This document shows, in pieces, positions 16,011-25,111 of a stretch of 64,000 nucleotides of DNA. Source of the DNA: a bacterium (GTDB taxonomy: Bacteria; 4484-113; JAFGCY01). A program made the position numbers and the translations under genes. The stretch lies in contig JAGRNT010000013.1 in NCBI GenBank assembly GCA_020440605.1, positions 60,024 through 124,023 on the forward strand. Reading direction: 5' to 3'. Every line of letters begins with the position of its first letter. The stretch's first letter is position 1. A model generated the notes under the pieces. That model saw nothing but the letters and a program-made list of their open reading frames with translations, did no database searches and was not told where the DNA came from.

Positions 16011-16814
16011 ATGGGACAAGCGCGTGTGCTGATCGGCAGGCAGAGCTTTGAGCAGCTGCTGTTTGGAACCCGGCATGCCGGAGATCTAGTCACCGGTGGT
16101 TTCATTCTGCCAGGTGGCACTTACTTACCTGCATTCATCAGCTTCTGTGTGTTGCAGACTATGCAAATCTGCCTGGGAGTATCAGCTGGTTACTCCAGCG
16201 CCAGTTTTAAGTATGCCTACGGGATTCCCGGTGCTGAACTGGCTCATATCACGGAATTCATGACTGTTAGCCTTGTTGTGTTTGCTGTATATCTGTCCAT
16301 TGCCTCATTGATGATCGTCCGGAAAATGAGGCGCACAAGGGAGCTCAGGCTCAGAAGTTGGCAACACGGCATCGTGCTGATGCTGCTGGGGGCAGACGAC
16401 CGGCTGGATGAAGTGCTGAAAAGCAACAGCTGGATGGTTCGCATCCTCACGCCCCATCTGAAATCCGACAGCTTGTACGGCCGCACAAGACTTAGTGGAC
16501 AATTCCTGCCGCAACTGCTCGGAAAAGACTACGGTTCCTCGGCGACAATCCAGATAGCTGCAGGTATCATCTGCGTGTTCAGCCACCTATTCATCAGTAT
16601 CGGCCAGCTGAATATGGGGCACTCAGCCACCATGTCCGGAAGTTCACTGCTGCTGCAATTGTTGGCCTCATACATTCCTGCGGTTGGGCTGCTGCTGGTG
16701 GTCGATGTCGGAATGGAACAGATGATGGGATTGTCAGTTCTTCGGGATCATGTGCGCGAATTGGACAGCTGGGACGAAACAACTGCAAGCCAGGAAAGTG
16801 CCAGTGAGGGATGA
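16011..16814 (+). CDS. 4-TM protein family, member 1
   Basis: 267 residues from the ATG at 16011 (a TTG at 15996 is the alternative). The pattern is FEQLLFG at the N-terminus, two TM helices, a cytosolic loop of about 75 residues (begins GIVLMLLGADD), two TM helices, then GLSVLRDHVRELDSWDE. This order is shared with the three proteins at 17.3-19.7 kb. Base composition is visibly less G+C-rich than those paralogues. Convergent with a DUF2283 gene. Function unknown. Confidence 0.75.
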   Translation: MGQARVLIGRQSFEQLLFGTRHAGDLVTGGFILPGGTYLPAFISFCVLQTMQICLGVSAGYSSASFKYAYGIPGAELAHITEFMTVSLVVFAVYLSIASLMIVRKMRRTRELRLRSWQHGIVLMLLGADDRLDEVLKSNSWMVRILTPHLKSDSLYGRTRLSGQFLPQLLGKDYGSSATIQIAAGIICVFSHLFISIGQLNMGHSATMSGSSLLLQLLASYIPAVGLLLVVDVGMEQMMGLSVLRDHVRELDSWDETTASQESASEG

Positions 16815-16839
16815 CTCACCCCGCAATGCAAGAATTCAG

Positions 16840-17076
16840 CTAGCCACCAACTCCATGCAGGCTGGCATTGAGCACCGTATATCCGATGACCCTGCCTGCC
16901 TGGTAGCGGGCAATCACGTCATCTGCGATTTCCTCACCGTCATCCGCCGCCAGCCCCTTTTCGAAACTGATGTAGAGCACATCCCCCTCTGCGTCATACG
17001 TCATGGAGAAACTGCGCGCGGGCTGCTCCCGGAACTCCGGCAGCAGACTCCTGATGCTGTCTGTGATCACGGCCAT
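16840..17076 (-). CDS. DUF2283 family small protein
   Basis: 78 residues. MTYDAEGDVLYISF, followed by EIADDVIARYQ-GRVIGYTVLNAS, fits the DUF2283 pattern, a short beta-rich domain often found near toxin-antitoxin or DUF4258 genes. No partner of that type is adjacent here. The N-terminal 20 residues are outside the usual domain. Role unknown. Confidence 0.8.
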   Translation of the reverse strand: MAVITDSIRSLLPEFREQPARSFSMTYDAEGDVLYISFEKGLAADDGEEIADDVIARYQAGRVIGYTVLNASLHGVGG

Positions 17077-17185
17077 ACCTGCTCTCGCTTCAGATAATAC
17101 CTTGAGGGCTCATTTGCTATTGGGCTCATTGCTCACTCTGCATTGCTCATTGCTGCATGGGCTGGCGCAGCCATGCCCGCAGCCG

Positions 17186-17191
17186 TATAAT
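17186..17191 (+). promoter_or_regulatory. Possible -10 box upstream of the 4-TM operon
   Basis: A perfect TATAAT about 100 bp upstream of the 17293 start. The hexamer at the -35 distance is poor (TGGCGC). The preceding 17100-17160 holds a degenerate repeat of TTGCTCATT-like units. Confidence 0.35.
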
Positions 17192-17292
17192 CCAGCAGGG
17201 AATGGACATGCCTGAAACAGCGGGGACGGTAGGAAGTGCCAGCCAGACTCAAGAGCGCCTGGCAACACCTTCACCTTCAGCGGAGGCCGCTG

Positions 17293-18207
17293 ATGCCTGA
17301 GAAGCTGGCAATGCGCAAGGGCGGGCTGGAGGAGCGGATCTTCGGCAGGCGCAGGCTGTCCTTCAGCGACTGGTGGTTCAGCCGCTCGCCGCGCCAGCTG
17401 CTGAACTGGATGCAGATGCTCACCGGCGGGATCTGGCCCTCGCTCGGCGCGGGGATGATCTTTCTGTTCTCCTTCAACAGCTCGACCAGCTGGGAGCTGA
17501 GCGTGGGCGGCTTCGCCACGCCGCTGGCCGTGCTGCAGATGCTGGTCTACGCCGCCGGCATGCCGCTGATCGCCTGCCGGACCTACAACCGGATCTGGAC
17601 CGCGCAGCTGCGCGTGCGGCGGATTCTAAAGGAATCCGACATCGTGCTGCGCATCCTCTTCGGCTGGCAACCGGACTATGCCGACGAGGGCGTCCGGGCC
17701 ACGCTGCGCCAGATCGAGGGCCGCGAAGCACCCGCCGACCTGCACAGGGCCTTCTTCCAGGTCGGCAGCCAGCTTTCCTACTGGCTCGGTGAGCGCGCGG
17801 AGCCGCGTCCGCCCCTGCCCCGCCTGGTGCTGATTCCGCTCGGGCTGCTACTGGCGGGCCAGCTCGCGCTGATCCCGCTGGCCCTGAGCTACGAGGATGC
17901 CCCGGAGCTGTTCGCCATCCTGCAGCAGGTGCAGTTCCTGGGCGGGCTGCTGGCATTCCATTTCGCCAACCAGCTGGCCGGGCCGCTGTTCGAGCAGCAC
18001 TACGAGCTGCATCTGCTGCGCGAGCACCTGCGGGAAATTGACAACGACCGCTTCATTCCGCGTCCCGTGCTGGAGATGTTCGGCCGTGACGACAGCGCCC
18101 AGGCGGCACGCCGGCGCGTGCATGCCATGCTCCCGGCGGCTGACCACCCGGGCCGGGCCGCTGATGCGGAGCCCCGGCGGCAGGAGGGTGGGGTGCTGCA
18201 TGGCTGA
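17293..18207 (+). CDS. 4-TM protein family, member 2
   Basis: 304 residues; the ATG at 17293 has a GGAGG box seven bases upstream. N-terminal LEERIFGRRR, two TM helices (about 38-60 and 73-95), a loop starting DIVLRILFGWQPD, two TM helices (about 175-195 and 207-232), then LLREHLREIDN and a polar tail. It has the same 2+2 membrane layout as its neighbours. The next gene overlaps its end by 8 bp, so the three genes are translated as an operon. Function unknown. Confidence 0.8.
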   Translation: MPEKLAMRKGGLEERIFGRRRLSFSDWWFSRSPRQLLNWMQMLTGGIWPSLGAGMIFLFSFNSSTSWELSVGGFATPLAVLQMLVYAAGMPLIACRTYNRIWTAQLRVRRILKESDIVLRILFGWQPDYADEGVRATLRQIEGREAPADLHRAFFQVGSQLSYWLGERAEPRPPLPRLVLIPLGLLLAGQLALIPLALSYEDAPELFAILQQVQFLGGLLAFHFANQLAGPLFEQHYELHLLREHLREIDNDRFIPRPVLEMFGRDDSAQAARRRVHAMLPAADHPGRAADAEPRRQEGGVLHG

Positions 18208-18973
18208 GCGCCTGCGCGAGCGGCAGGGTGGGATTGCCATGACGGATGCGGAGCATGCTGTCCGTCCCGAGTTCAGGCTGGAGCGGCTCTTGTATGGCAA
18301 CGGCCCGGAGCGGTCGCACCTGCCTTACCTGCCACTTGGCAGCACACGGCCGCTGAGTCTCGTCCTGCTGCTGTACTCAGTTGCCAGCATCGGCTGGATA
18401 GTCTTCCTGCTGCCGGCTGGCGGGGGTGGAAGCGGCCTGCTGGATCCGCTGGGCCAGCTGCTGGCCGGCCTGTTCGGCATCATGGCCCTGCGTGCCAACT
18501 ACCTGCTGGCCTGCCGCATCGAGGACCTGCGCCGGCGCATCCTGAACTTCGATGTGCTGCCCCTGCTGCTGCAGGAGGAATCCCTGCTGTTCACGGAGCC
18601 ACAGTATGCCGTGATCACGCGGCGCGCGGAGTACCGCCGCCTCGAGCTGCGCAGTCCACGGGGCCGCCGGCAGCTCGTCGGCCGCGAACTGGCCTGGCTG
18701 CTCGGGATCTCGCGGCGGCCCTCGCCATCCATCCTGCAGCTGGCGGGCCTCTGTCTGCTGGGCGGGATTGCCGGTCTGCTGCTGATCTACGGGCTGGCAA
18801 CGCAGTCCGAAGTCCTGAGTCCGCAGGCCGCAACCCTCTGCGTGCTGGCCTGCAGCCTGCTGCTGGTGCTGCAGCTCGTGCTCACGCTGTGCATGGTGCT
18901 GGCGGGAGAAAGCGTGCTGCGCAGGCACATCCGCCGCCTGGAATCGCTGGACGGCAGGCGCAGCAGTGCCTGA
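18200..18973 (+). CDS. 4-TM protein family, member 3
   Basis: 257 residues; the ATG at 18200 overlaps the previous stop. LERLLYGNG near the N-terminus, two TM helices, a loop with VLPLLLQEESLLF where the relatives have LLLRLF, a conserved ELAWLLGISRRPSPS, two TM helices, then SVLRRHIRRLESLDG. The following gene overlaps it by 8 bp. Function unknown; inner-membrane location inferred. Confidence 0.8.
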   Translation: MAERLRERQGGIAMTDAEHAVRPEFRLERLLYGNGPERSHLPYLPLGSTRPLSLVLLLYSVASIGWIVFLLPAGGGGSGLLDPLGQLLAGLFGIMALRANYLLACRIEDLRRRILNFDVLPLLLQEESLLFTEPQYAVITRRAEYRRLELRSPRGRRQLVGRELAWLLGISRRPSPSILQLAGLCLLGGIAGLLLIYGLATQSEVLSPQAATLCVLACSLLLVLQLVLTLCMVLAGESVLRRHIRRLESLDGRRSSA

Positions 18974-19715
18974 GCGGCCAAGCTTCGAACGCATCCTCTT
19001 CACAGCTCCGCAGGGCGAGCGCAGGCTGCCGGCGGGCCCGGTGCTCAATCCGGATATCACGATGATTGCCGCCTTCGTGCTGATGGTTGCCATTCCCCTG
19101 CTGCTTTACCTGCTCTGCGGCTGGCGTGTTGTCTATTCGCTCAATCTGCCTGATCCGCCTGGCGGAAGCATCGGCCAGTCATTGCCATTCCGGATGTTCA
19201 TGGCCGGCTTCATACTCAGCCTGCTGTCCGGCCTGTTCCAGCTGCTGCGACTGGGGATGCTGCTCGTCGAACTCCGCCAGCGCATTGCCAAATCCGAACT
19301 GCTGCTGCGCCTGTTCAGCGATGACGACTATCCTCCGCTGGAGGAGTACGGCAGCGGCTACCTGGCCCGGCTGGACCACATGCACCTGAATCTGGCAACG
19401 GGCTTCGGCCGGGCCCGTGCCGCCGGGATGCAGCTGGCCTGGCTGCTGGGTGTGCGCCGCCGCCCAGGCGTGGCGACCACGCTCAGTACACTTGCACTGG
19501 CACCGCTCAGCCTGCTTGTGGCAATCATTCTGCTGAGCCATGATCCGCAGCAGCTGGACTCATACTTGTATCTCAGCCTGCTGATCCTCTCCGTGCCACT
19601 CTGGCAGTGGGGCTTCGCCAGCCTGCTGGAGATCACGATCGGCACAGGCGTGCTGCGCGAGCATGTGCGCCAGCGTGACAGGGAGGAACGGGAAGGAGTG
19701 GTCAGTAGTCAGTAA
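18966..19715 (+). CDS. 4-TM protein family, member 4
   Basis: 249 residues with a GTG start at 18966 overlapping the previous stop codon. FERILFTAP, two TM helices, SELLLRLFSDDD in the loop, MQLAWLLGVRRRPG (compare member 3), two TM helices, then GVLREHVRQRDREE. The last codons (VVSSQ, stop) are written by the first units of a heptad repeat that runs on into the intergenic DNA, so the repeat has supplied or replaced the original 3' end. Function unknown. Confidence 0.8.
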   Translation: MPERPSFERILFTAPQGERRLPAGPVLNPDITMIAAFVLMVAIPLLLYLLCGWRVVYSLNLPDPPGGSIGQSLPFRMFMAGFILSLLSGLFQLLRLGMLLVELRQRIAKSELLLRLFSDDDYPPLEEYGSGYLARLDHMHLNLATGFGRARAAGMQLAWLLGVRRRPGVATTLSTLALAPLSLLVAIILLSHDPQQLDSYLYLSLLILSVPLWQWGFASLLEITIGTGVLREHVRQRDREEREGVVSSQ

Positions 19716-19764
19716 TCAGAAGTCAGTAATCAGTAGGCAGTAGGCAGTGGTCAGTGGTCAGTGG
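19697..19764. repeat. Heptad repeat, consensus RTCAGTR
   Basis: About nine consecutive 7-bp units (GTCAGTA, ATCAGAA, GGCAGTA, GTCAGTG and variants). It begins inside the end of the preceding gene. The reverse-complement form occurs at 20956-21001 and 21237-21353, and the same form at 63492-63540 and 63850-63916. Confidence 0.85.
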
Positions 19765-19773
19765 ACACGGAAG

Positions 19774-19873
19774 CGCTGCGAAGCTGCGCGATGGGAGGCG
19801 CTGCGAAGCTGCGCGATGGGAGGCGCTGCGAAGCTGCGCGATGGGAGGCGCTGCGAAGCTGCGCGATGGGGGA
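19774..19873. repeat. 25-bp tandem repeat, four copies, each a GGAG-headed hairpin
   Basis: Exact period 25 with copies starting at 19774, 19799, 19824 and 19849. Each contains GGAG then GCGCTGC-GAA-GCTGCGC, an imperfect stem-loop, so this is a tandem array of one REP-like element. Directly after it, GGAG-GTCAGGC-CCAC-GGCCTGAC (19874-19894) is another such hairpin with a different stem. The remainder to 20000 is degenerate TAGT/TTAGTT repeats. Confidence 0.85.
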
Positions 19874-20007
19874 GGTCAGGCCCACGGCCTGACTACAGTA
19901 TGAATAGTCTGGATAGTATGAGTAGTTCAAGGTGGTTAGTCGTTAGTTTTTAGTTCTTAGTACTTGGTTCTTGGTAGCAGCGCTGTCCCCGCCGCTGGGC
20001 AACTGGA

Positions 20008-20036
20008 TTGACATCACCATCCGCCTCAGGGATACT
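20008..20036 (+). promoter_or_regulatory. Sigma-70-like promoter for the 20050 gene
   Basis: TTGACA, 17-bp spacer, GATACT (4 of 6 matches to TATAAT). Transcription would begin about 7 bp before the ATG, giving a nearly leaderless message. Confidence 0.45.
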
Positions 20037-20049
20037 TCGAGAGACAGGC

Positions 20050-20910
20050 ATGGCAGCCATGGATGACAACTGGAGCAGGGACATCTCCGCCGAGCTGGAG
20101 GAACTTGTTGACTACATTGATCAACTGGCGGAGCAGCTCAGGCCGGAACAGCGGGTCACACTCCCCGCATCCTGGGATTATGGCAACCAGATACTTGCCA
20201 ATGACGAACTTGTCGCCATCCACCGGATTCTCTTTCAGAGGAACAGAGCAAATGGAGCCCTGCTGGTCCTGAAGCAATACGGCAGGCAACCCCTGCATGT
20301 GAAGGTTCCGGTTGGCAGCAGGGCGCAGCTGGGACCATCAGGACTGCTGGTGTATGACCAGTTCGTCCAGAAATCCGGGCAGTGGCGCTGTGTCGCCTGC
20401 GACTCCGGGGCAGCGCTCAAGGCAGACGGATCACTCACTGAATTCGTGAAAACCTATATGCCCAGCTGCAGTGAGCCCATGGTCAGCAGCCTGCAGTTGC
20501 CGGGAGTGGATGGCCTCGGCTTGCTTGCTCTCGCCGAAACCACGCCTGAAGAGGATGCAGTCAGGCGGGATGAGCGGCTTGTGATTTTCACAAGGTCCGG
20601 GAATGGCTGGGAAATCGTTCGCGAAAAACGTAATCCCAGGCGGGGCATCATTCATGAATGGCATGCGTACCAGCTATGTACGAATCGCCTGATACGGCAT
20701 CCCTTGAACTGCGGGGAAGGCGAGTGGATTGAATACTTCGACCGGAACGCATTCATCTCGCGAGGCAGCGTCATCCGGAAGTACAGTTGCCAGTTGAGCG
20801 AGGATTACTCTGGCGAGTTTCCGCGTGAGGAAGTCAGCGGAGTGGACAGCGGGTACGTCTACATTCTTGATCGCGAAACCGGCATGCTGGAACGGATAGC
20901 GGTGATCTAG
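20050..20910 (+). CDS. Protein of unknown function
   Basis: 286 residues from the ATG at 20050 (20059 is the alternative). No signal peptide or TM segment; an N-terminal acidic helix (ELEELVDYIDQLAEQL) is followed by a mixed alpha/beta body with scattered Cys and Trp. The C-terminus has a DRNAFISRGSVIRKYS segment and ends in a YVYILDRETG strand. I do not recognise a family. It is a lone gene, bounded on the left by forward heptad repeats and on the right by the inverted form. Cytoplasmic location is inferred. Confidence 0.6.
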   Translation: MAAMDDNWSRDISAELEELVDYIDQLAEQLRPEQRVTLPASWDYGNQILANDELVAIHRILFQRNRANGALLVLKQYGRQPLHVKVPVGSRAQLGPSGLLVYDQFVQKSGQWRCVACDSGAALKADGSLTEFVKTYMPSCSEPMVSSLQLPGVDGLGLLALAETTPEEDAVRRDERLVIFTRSGNGWEIVREKRNPRRGIIHEWHAYQLCTNRLIRHPLNCGEGEWIEYFDRNAFISRGSVIRKYSCQLSEDYSGEFPREEVSGVDSGYVYILDRETGMLERIAVI

Positions 20911-21379
<469 letters not shown>

Positions 21380-23404
21380 TCAGGCCTTGGCCTGACTGCC
21401 ATCCCCGCCCTGCAGTTTCACCAGCCGGGCATACTCCCCGCCCTTCGCGATCAGCGCCTCATGGTTGCCCTGCTCCACGATCCGCCCGCCCTTCAGCACC
21501 ACGATGTTGTCAGCGCGGCGCACCGTTGACAGCCTGTGTGCCACCAAGAGCGTCGTGCGCCCGAACATCAGCTTGTTGAGCGCATCCTGCACCATCGCCT
21601 CGCTCACGCTGTCCAGCGCGCTCGTGGCCTCGTCCAAGAGCAGGATGCGCGGGTCGCGCAGCAGCGCGCGCGCGATCGCGATGCGCTGGCGCTGGCCGCC
21701 GGAGAGCGTCACGCCCTTCTCGCCGACCACCGTGTCATAGCCGTCCGGGAATTCCATGATGAAGGCATGCGCGTTGGCACTCTGGGCCGCGCCGAGGATC
21801 TCCACATGGTCCGCCCCCGGCGTGCCGTAGGCGATGTTCTCGGCGATCGTGCCGTGCACGAGGATCGTGTCCTGGCTGACGAGCCCGATGTGGCTGCGCA
21901 GGCTGGCGAGCTTCAGCCCGCGCACGTCATGCCCGTCCAGCAGCACGCGCCCGCTGCTGGCCTCATAGAAGCGCGGCACGAGGTGCACGAGGCTGGACTT
22001 GCCGCTGCCGCTCTCGCCCACGAAGGCCGTCAGCGTGCCGGGTTCGATCGTCAGGTTGATCTCGCGCAGGGCATGGCCGTCCTTGGGGCCGTACTGCAGC
22101 GAGACATTGTCAAATTCGATGCGCCCGGCCGTCAGCTCCAGCTGCTTGGCATCCGGCACGTCGTGGATCGCGGCCTCGGTGTCGAGGATCCCGTTGATGC
22201 GCGCGCTGGCGGCCTCACCCTGGGAGAGCGTGACCATCAGGCGGCTGACCTTGCCGAGCGGGTTGGCAATCAGTGCGCCGTAGCCGGCCAGCGTGACGAT
22301 CTCCGCGGCTTCGAGGTCCACCCCGCCGCTGATCGCCCACCAGCACAGCGAGAGGATGATCACGAGCGGGCCGATGAAGCCGATGGCCTCCACGATCGGC
22401 AGCAGGATCGCACTGACGCGAGCATGGTGCAGCAGGCGGCTGCGGGTTTCCTCATTGGTGTGCTGGAAGCGCGAAAGCTCCGTGCCCTCCAGCCCGAAGC
22501 TCTGGGCCAGGCGGATCGTGTTGATGCCCTCCGCCAGCTCGGCCGTGAGCTTCGCCACCCATTCCTGGGCCTCACGGTTGATGCGCCGCAGGCGCCCGCC
22601 CGCGACCTTCAGCAGGATCGAGATCAGCGGCATCGTCAGCAGGATCACCAGTGCCAGCTTCCAGTTCAGGAAGATCACGCAGGCCACGCCGATGTAGACC
22701 TTGAGCGGAGCCACGAAGAAGTCCTCGCTGGAGTTCAGCAGGAAGAACTGCAGCTTCTCCACGTCATTGGTCAGCGTTGACATCAGGTCGCCCTGACGGG
22801 CCTTGTCAAAGTAGCTGAAGTTCATCTTCTGCAGGTGGCGGTAGAGCCGCTGGCGCAGGTCGGCGGAGATGCTGTAGGCCAGGGCCTGGGCGTTGTCCAT
22901 GCGCAGGTAGCCGCCCAGCATACGCAGCAGGATCACGAGCAGCAGCACGCCGATGGAGATGTACAGGCCCGTCATGCTGCGCTGGTTGTTGACGATCTCC
23001 TGCACCATGTAGCCGATGAAGGCCGGCAGCGACATCTCGGTGATCACGAAGATCGCGCTGCCTGCGAGCATCTTCGAGAAATGGCTGCGCTGTCCGAAGA
23101 CCAGCGGCATGATCCGTTCCCATTCACGGCGTGCGCCACCGAGTGCGGGCAGGAGCAAGAGCAGGCCGCAGCCGCCGCTGAGCAGGAAGATGGCAACCGC
23201 CAGCGGGCCGCCCTGCACGCCATCCAGGGCATTGAAGCCTGCGAGATAGGCGCTGACCTGGGTATTGAAGCCCAGCAGCAGGCCGCCCAGCGCAAGCGAG
23301 ATCAGGCTGCCGGCGAGGATCCAGCGCGCGATGAAGCGCCGGGAATTGCGCAGGTTGAGCTTCCCGGCCTGCCTCTGGCTGTCCGTCTCCGGAACGGGAT
23401 GCAT
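21380..23404 (-). CDS. ABC exporter half-transporter (ABCB/MsbA type)
   Basis: 674 residues: a charged N-terminal stretch, six or more TM helices forming a type IV exporter membrane domain (with two extra hydrophobic segments near the N-terminus), then an ATPase domain. Walker A GESGSGKS is near 462, the Q-loop and signature [15 protein letters not shown] near 564, Walker B ILLLDEAT near 585, and the switch histidine in AHRLST. Such proteins work as homodimers exporting lipids, peptides or drugs; the substrate cannot be read here. Its ATG shares a base with the stop of the upstream coiled-coil gene (TGATG), so they are coupled. Confidence 0.92.
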   Translation of the reverse strand: MHPVPETDSQRQAGKLNLRNSRRFIARWILAGSLISLALGGLLLGFNTQVSAYLAGFNALDGVQGGPLAVAIFLLSGGCGLLLLLPALGGARREWERIMPLVFGQRSHFSKMLAGSAIFVITEMSLPAFIGYMVQEIVNNQRSMTGLYISIGVLLLVILLRMLGGYLRMDNAQALAYSISADLRQRLYRHLQKMNFSYFDKARQGDLMSTLTNDVEKLQFFLLNSSEDFFVAPLKVYIGVACVIFLNWKLALVILLTMPLISILLKVAGGRLRRINREAQEWVAKLTAELAEGINTIRLAQSFGLEGTELSRFQHTNEETRSRLLHHARVSAILLPIVEAIGFIGPLVIILSLCWWAISGGVDLEAAEIVTLAGYGALIANPLGKVSRLMVTLSQGEAASARINGILDTEAAIHDVPDAKQLELTAGRIEFDNVSLQYGPKDGHALREINLTIEPGTLTAFVGESGSGKSSLVHLVPRFYEASSGRVLLDGHDVRGLKLASLRSHIGLVSQDTILVHGTIAENIAYGTPGADHVEILGAAQSANAHAFIMEFPDGYDTVVGEKGVTLSGGQRQRIAIARALLRDPRILLLDEATSALDSVSEAMVQDALNKLMFGRTTLLVAHRLSTVRRADNIVVLKGGRIVEQGNHEALIAKGGEYARLVKLQGGDGSQAKA

Positions 23405-23667
23405 CAGCGGCCGTCCCTGAGCTTCATGGCCACGATCTCCGCGAGGCCCTCGCGCACCTCGTCATTGAGGCGGCTGATCAGGCTTTCGAGGGTTTCGATG
23501 GAGCTGTCCGCCAGGCGCTGGATGCTTTCGCGCTTGGAATCCGGGATGTCCGGCGCGCTCAGTTCGCGCTCCCAGTCACTGAGGCTGTCCCTGAGCAGGG
23601 CCAGCATCTCACGCTTGCGCTCAATGCGCTGCAGGCGCTCCTCCACCCAGCTTCGGTCCAGTGTCAC
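23404..23667 (-). CDS. Small coiled-coil protein coupled to the ABC exporter
   Basis: 87 residues from a GTG at 23667; further upstream the frame runs into repeat DNA. The protein is almost wholly charged helix (ERLQRIERKREMLALLRDSL, then LESLISRLNDEVREGL). It has no signal or TM segment. TGATG overlap with the exporter start indicates a shared operon. No family recognised. Confidence 0.6.
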   Translation of the reverse strand: MTLDRSWVEERLQRIERKREMLALLRDSLSDWERELSAPDIPDSKRESIQRLADSSIETLESLISRLNDEVREGLAEIVAMKLRDGR

Positions 23668-24013
23668 GGGCTGAGTATATAGCAGGGACCTGGGAGGAGC
23701 CAGGAGCTGGGTTGTAGGGTGTAGCAGACGAGGGTGTAGGATCTGGGATATAGGGTGTAGCAGAGGGGGTGTAGACAACAGGATAAAGGGTGGAGCACTC
23801 CAGAGTTCAGGATAAGTTCATTTACTCCTTACTTCAACCAAGTTCCTCGATCCTGCTCTGCTCCTCACTTCAACCAAGTTCCTGGATCCTGGTCTGCTAC
23901 ACCCTACAACCTAGCTCCTAGATCCTTGTTTGCTACACCCTACAACCCAGCTCCTATATCCTGCCTGATCCCTGGTCCCAGGTCCCTGATCCCTCAGATG
24001 CAATAATTCCCCC
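23668..24013. repeat. Degenerate repeats between divergent genes
   Basis: No gene seen. 23690-23780 holds units of GGGTGTAG, GAGCTGGG and TAGCAG; 23815-23995 holds their reverse-complement type (CTACACCC, CAGCTCCTA, GATCCTGG). The two halves face each other and could form long imperfect pairings. The promoters of the two divergent genes must lie here but I cannot place them. Confidence 0.65.
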
Positions 24014-24850
24014 GTGCCATCCCTCCCGAAGCTGATCGCCCTCGATCTCGACCGCACCCTGCTGCCCGTCGATGAGCAGCGCATCCCCGACATCAACCTG
24101 CAGGCCCTGCGCGAGCTGCATGCCGCAGGCGTGCTGCTCGCCGTGATCACCGGCCGGCGGCGCACCACGCTCGAGCCCTACATGGAGCAGATCGGCCTGC
24201 CGATCCTCGCCGGCAGCAACTCCGGCACCCAGCTCTGGCAATTGCCGGACTGGACCCGTCTCGACAGCCGTCCGCTGGAGCATGGCGTGATGGAGCGCGC
24301 GGTGGCCCTGCTCGAGCCGCATTCACTCAACATCTACTTCGAATGGGATGACGCGGACCCGATGGACTTCGCCTGGCTCAGGCGGGCCGAATCCACGCTG
24401 CAGACGCGCTACTTCTCGGAGTACGGCCTGCGCGGCGGGATGCTCGCTTCCCTCGCTGAACTGCCCAGGCGCGAGGTGCTGCAGCTCAGCATGCCCGGCC
24501 CTGAGGAACTGGTGCTGGACTGCCTGAAACTGATGCGCCGCGAACTCGGCAGCGAGCTCTTCGCCGAATGCGTGCTCTGGCCACGCATGCCCTGCCATGC
24601 CCTGGAGCTGTTCCACCCCGATGGCAACAAGGGCTGGGCCCTTGCGCGGCTGGCGGAGCTGCATGGCATCGCCATCGCGGACACCATGGCCGTCGGTGAC
24701 GACACCAACGACCTGCCGATGCTCGCCGCCGCGGGCCACAGCCTGGCGATGGGGCATGCCCATCCGCAGGCCCTCAGACTGGCAACGCAGGTCCTGCCGG
24801 ACGAGGGCGAGCAGGCGCTGGGGCGCTACCTACTGTCCCTGCTCGCCTGA
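24014..24850 (+). CDS. HAD-superfamily Cof-type phosphatase
   Basis: 278 residues with GTG start. HAD motif I DLDRTLL with both Asp present, motif II in VITGRRRTT, the Cof-type C2 cap, motif III Lys in NKGWALARL and motif IV GDDTNDLPML. Cof/YidA-type enzymes dephosphorylate sugar phosphates, PLP or flavin precursors; the substrate cannot be told. Next to repeat DNA on its left and overlapping the end of a small convergent gene by about 20 bp. Confidence 0.88.
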   Translation: MPSLPKLIALDLDRTLLPVDEQRIPDINLQALRELHAAGVLLAVITGRRRTTLEPYMEQIGLPILAGSNSGTQLWQLPDWTRLDSRPLEHGVMERAVALLEPHSLNIYFEWDDADPMDFAWLRRAESTLQTRYFSEYGLRGGMLASLAELPRREVLQLSMPGPEELVLDCLKLMRRELGSELFAECVLWPRMPCHALELFHPDGNKGWALARLAELHGIAIADTMAVGDDTNDLPMLAAAGHSLAMGHAHPQALRLATQVLPDEGEQALGRYLLSLLA

Positions 24851-25021
24851 ACCCGGTGCCTGCGCCTGCGCGGTCAGGACCTTGCTGGCATTGACGATCC
24901 AGTGCTCGATCTGGCGCAGGGCGTTGACGATGTTGCGGTTGGATTCCACGAGCCCGCTCACCTGGGCCTCGAGTTCCGTGATCCGCTGCTGCAGTGCCTC
25001 GTTTGTCTGTCTGTCTTCCAC
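24830..25021 (-). CDS. Small coiled-coil protein (SlyX-like size)
   Basis: 63 residues from a GTG at 25021: ALQQRITELEAQVSGLVE then NIVNALRQIEHWI, a single amphipathic coiled coil with a Gln/Gly tail. Size and pattern recall SlyX-like short coiled coils, without clear identity. It converges on the HAD gene with a 21-bp overlap. The Shine-Dalgarno is weak. Confidence 0.45.
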   Translation of the reverse strand: MEDRQTNEALQQRITELEAQVSGLVESNRNIVNALRQIEHWIVNASKVLTAQAQAPGSGEQGQ

Positions 25022-25111
25022 GCCCAGAGCCTAAGGCATACGCGCCGCATTGCAAGCGGATTTGTGGGGATCTAACCGGGGCTTAAGCGCGATTGGACCG
25101 CCGGTCAGTAC

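Noticed and set aside
21536..22780. Plus-strand open frame opposite the ABC exporter
   Set aside because: Arg/Gln/His-rich antisense shadow of the exporter.
24774..25055. 93-codon minus-strand frame
   Set aside because: Arg/Gln/Ala-rich composition of a shadow frame; the overlapping 63-residue coiled-coil frame is more protein-like.
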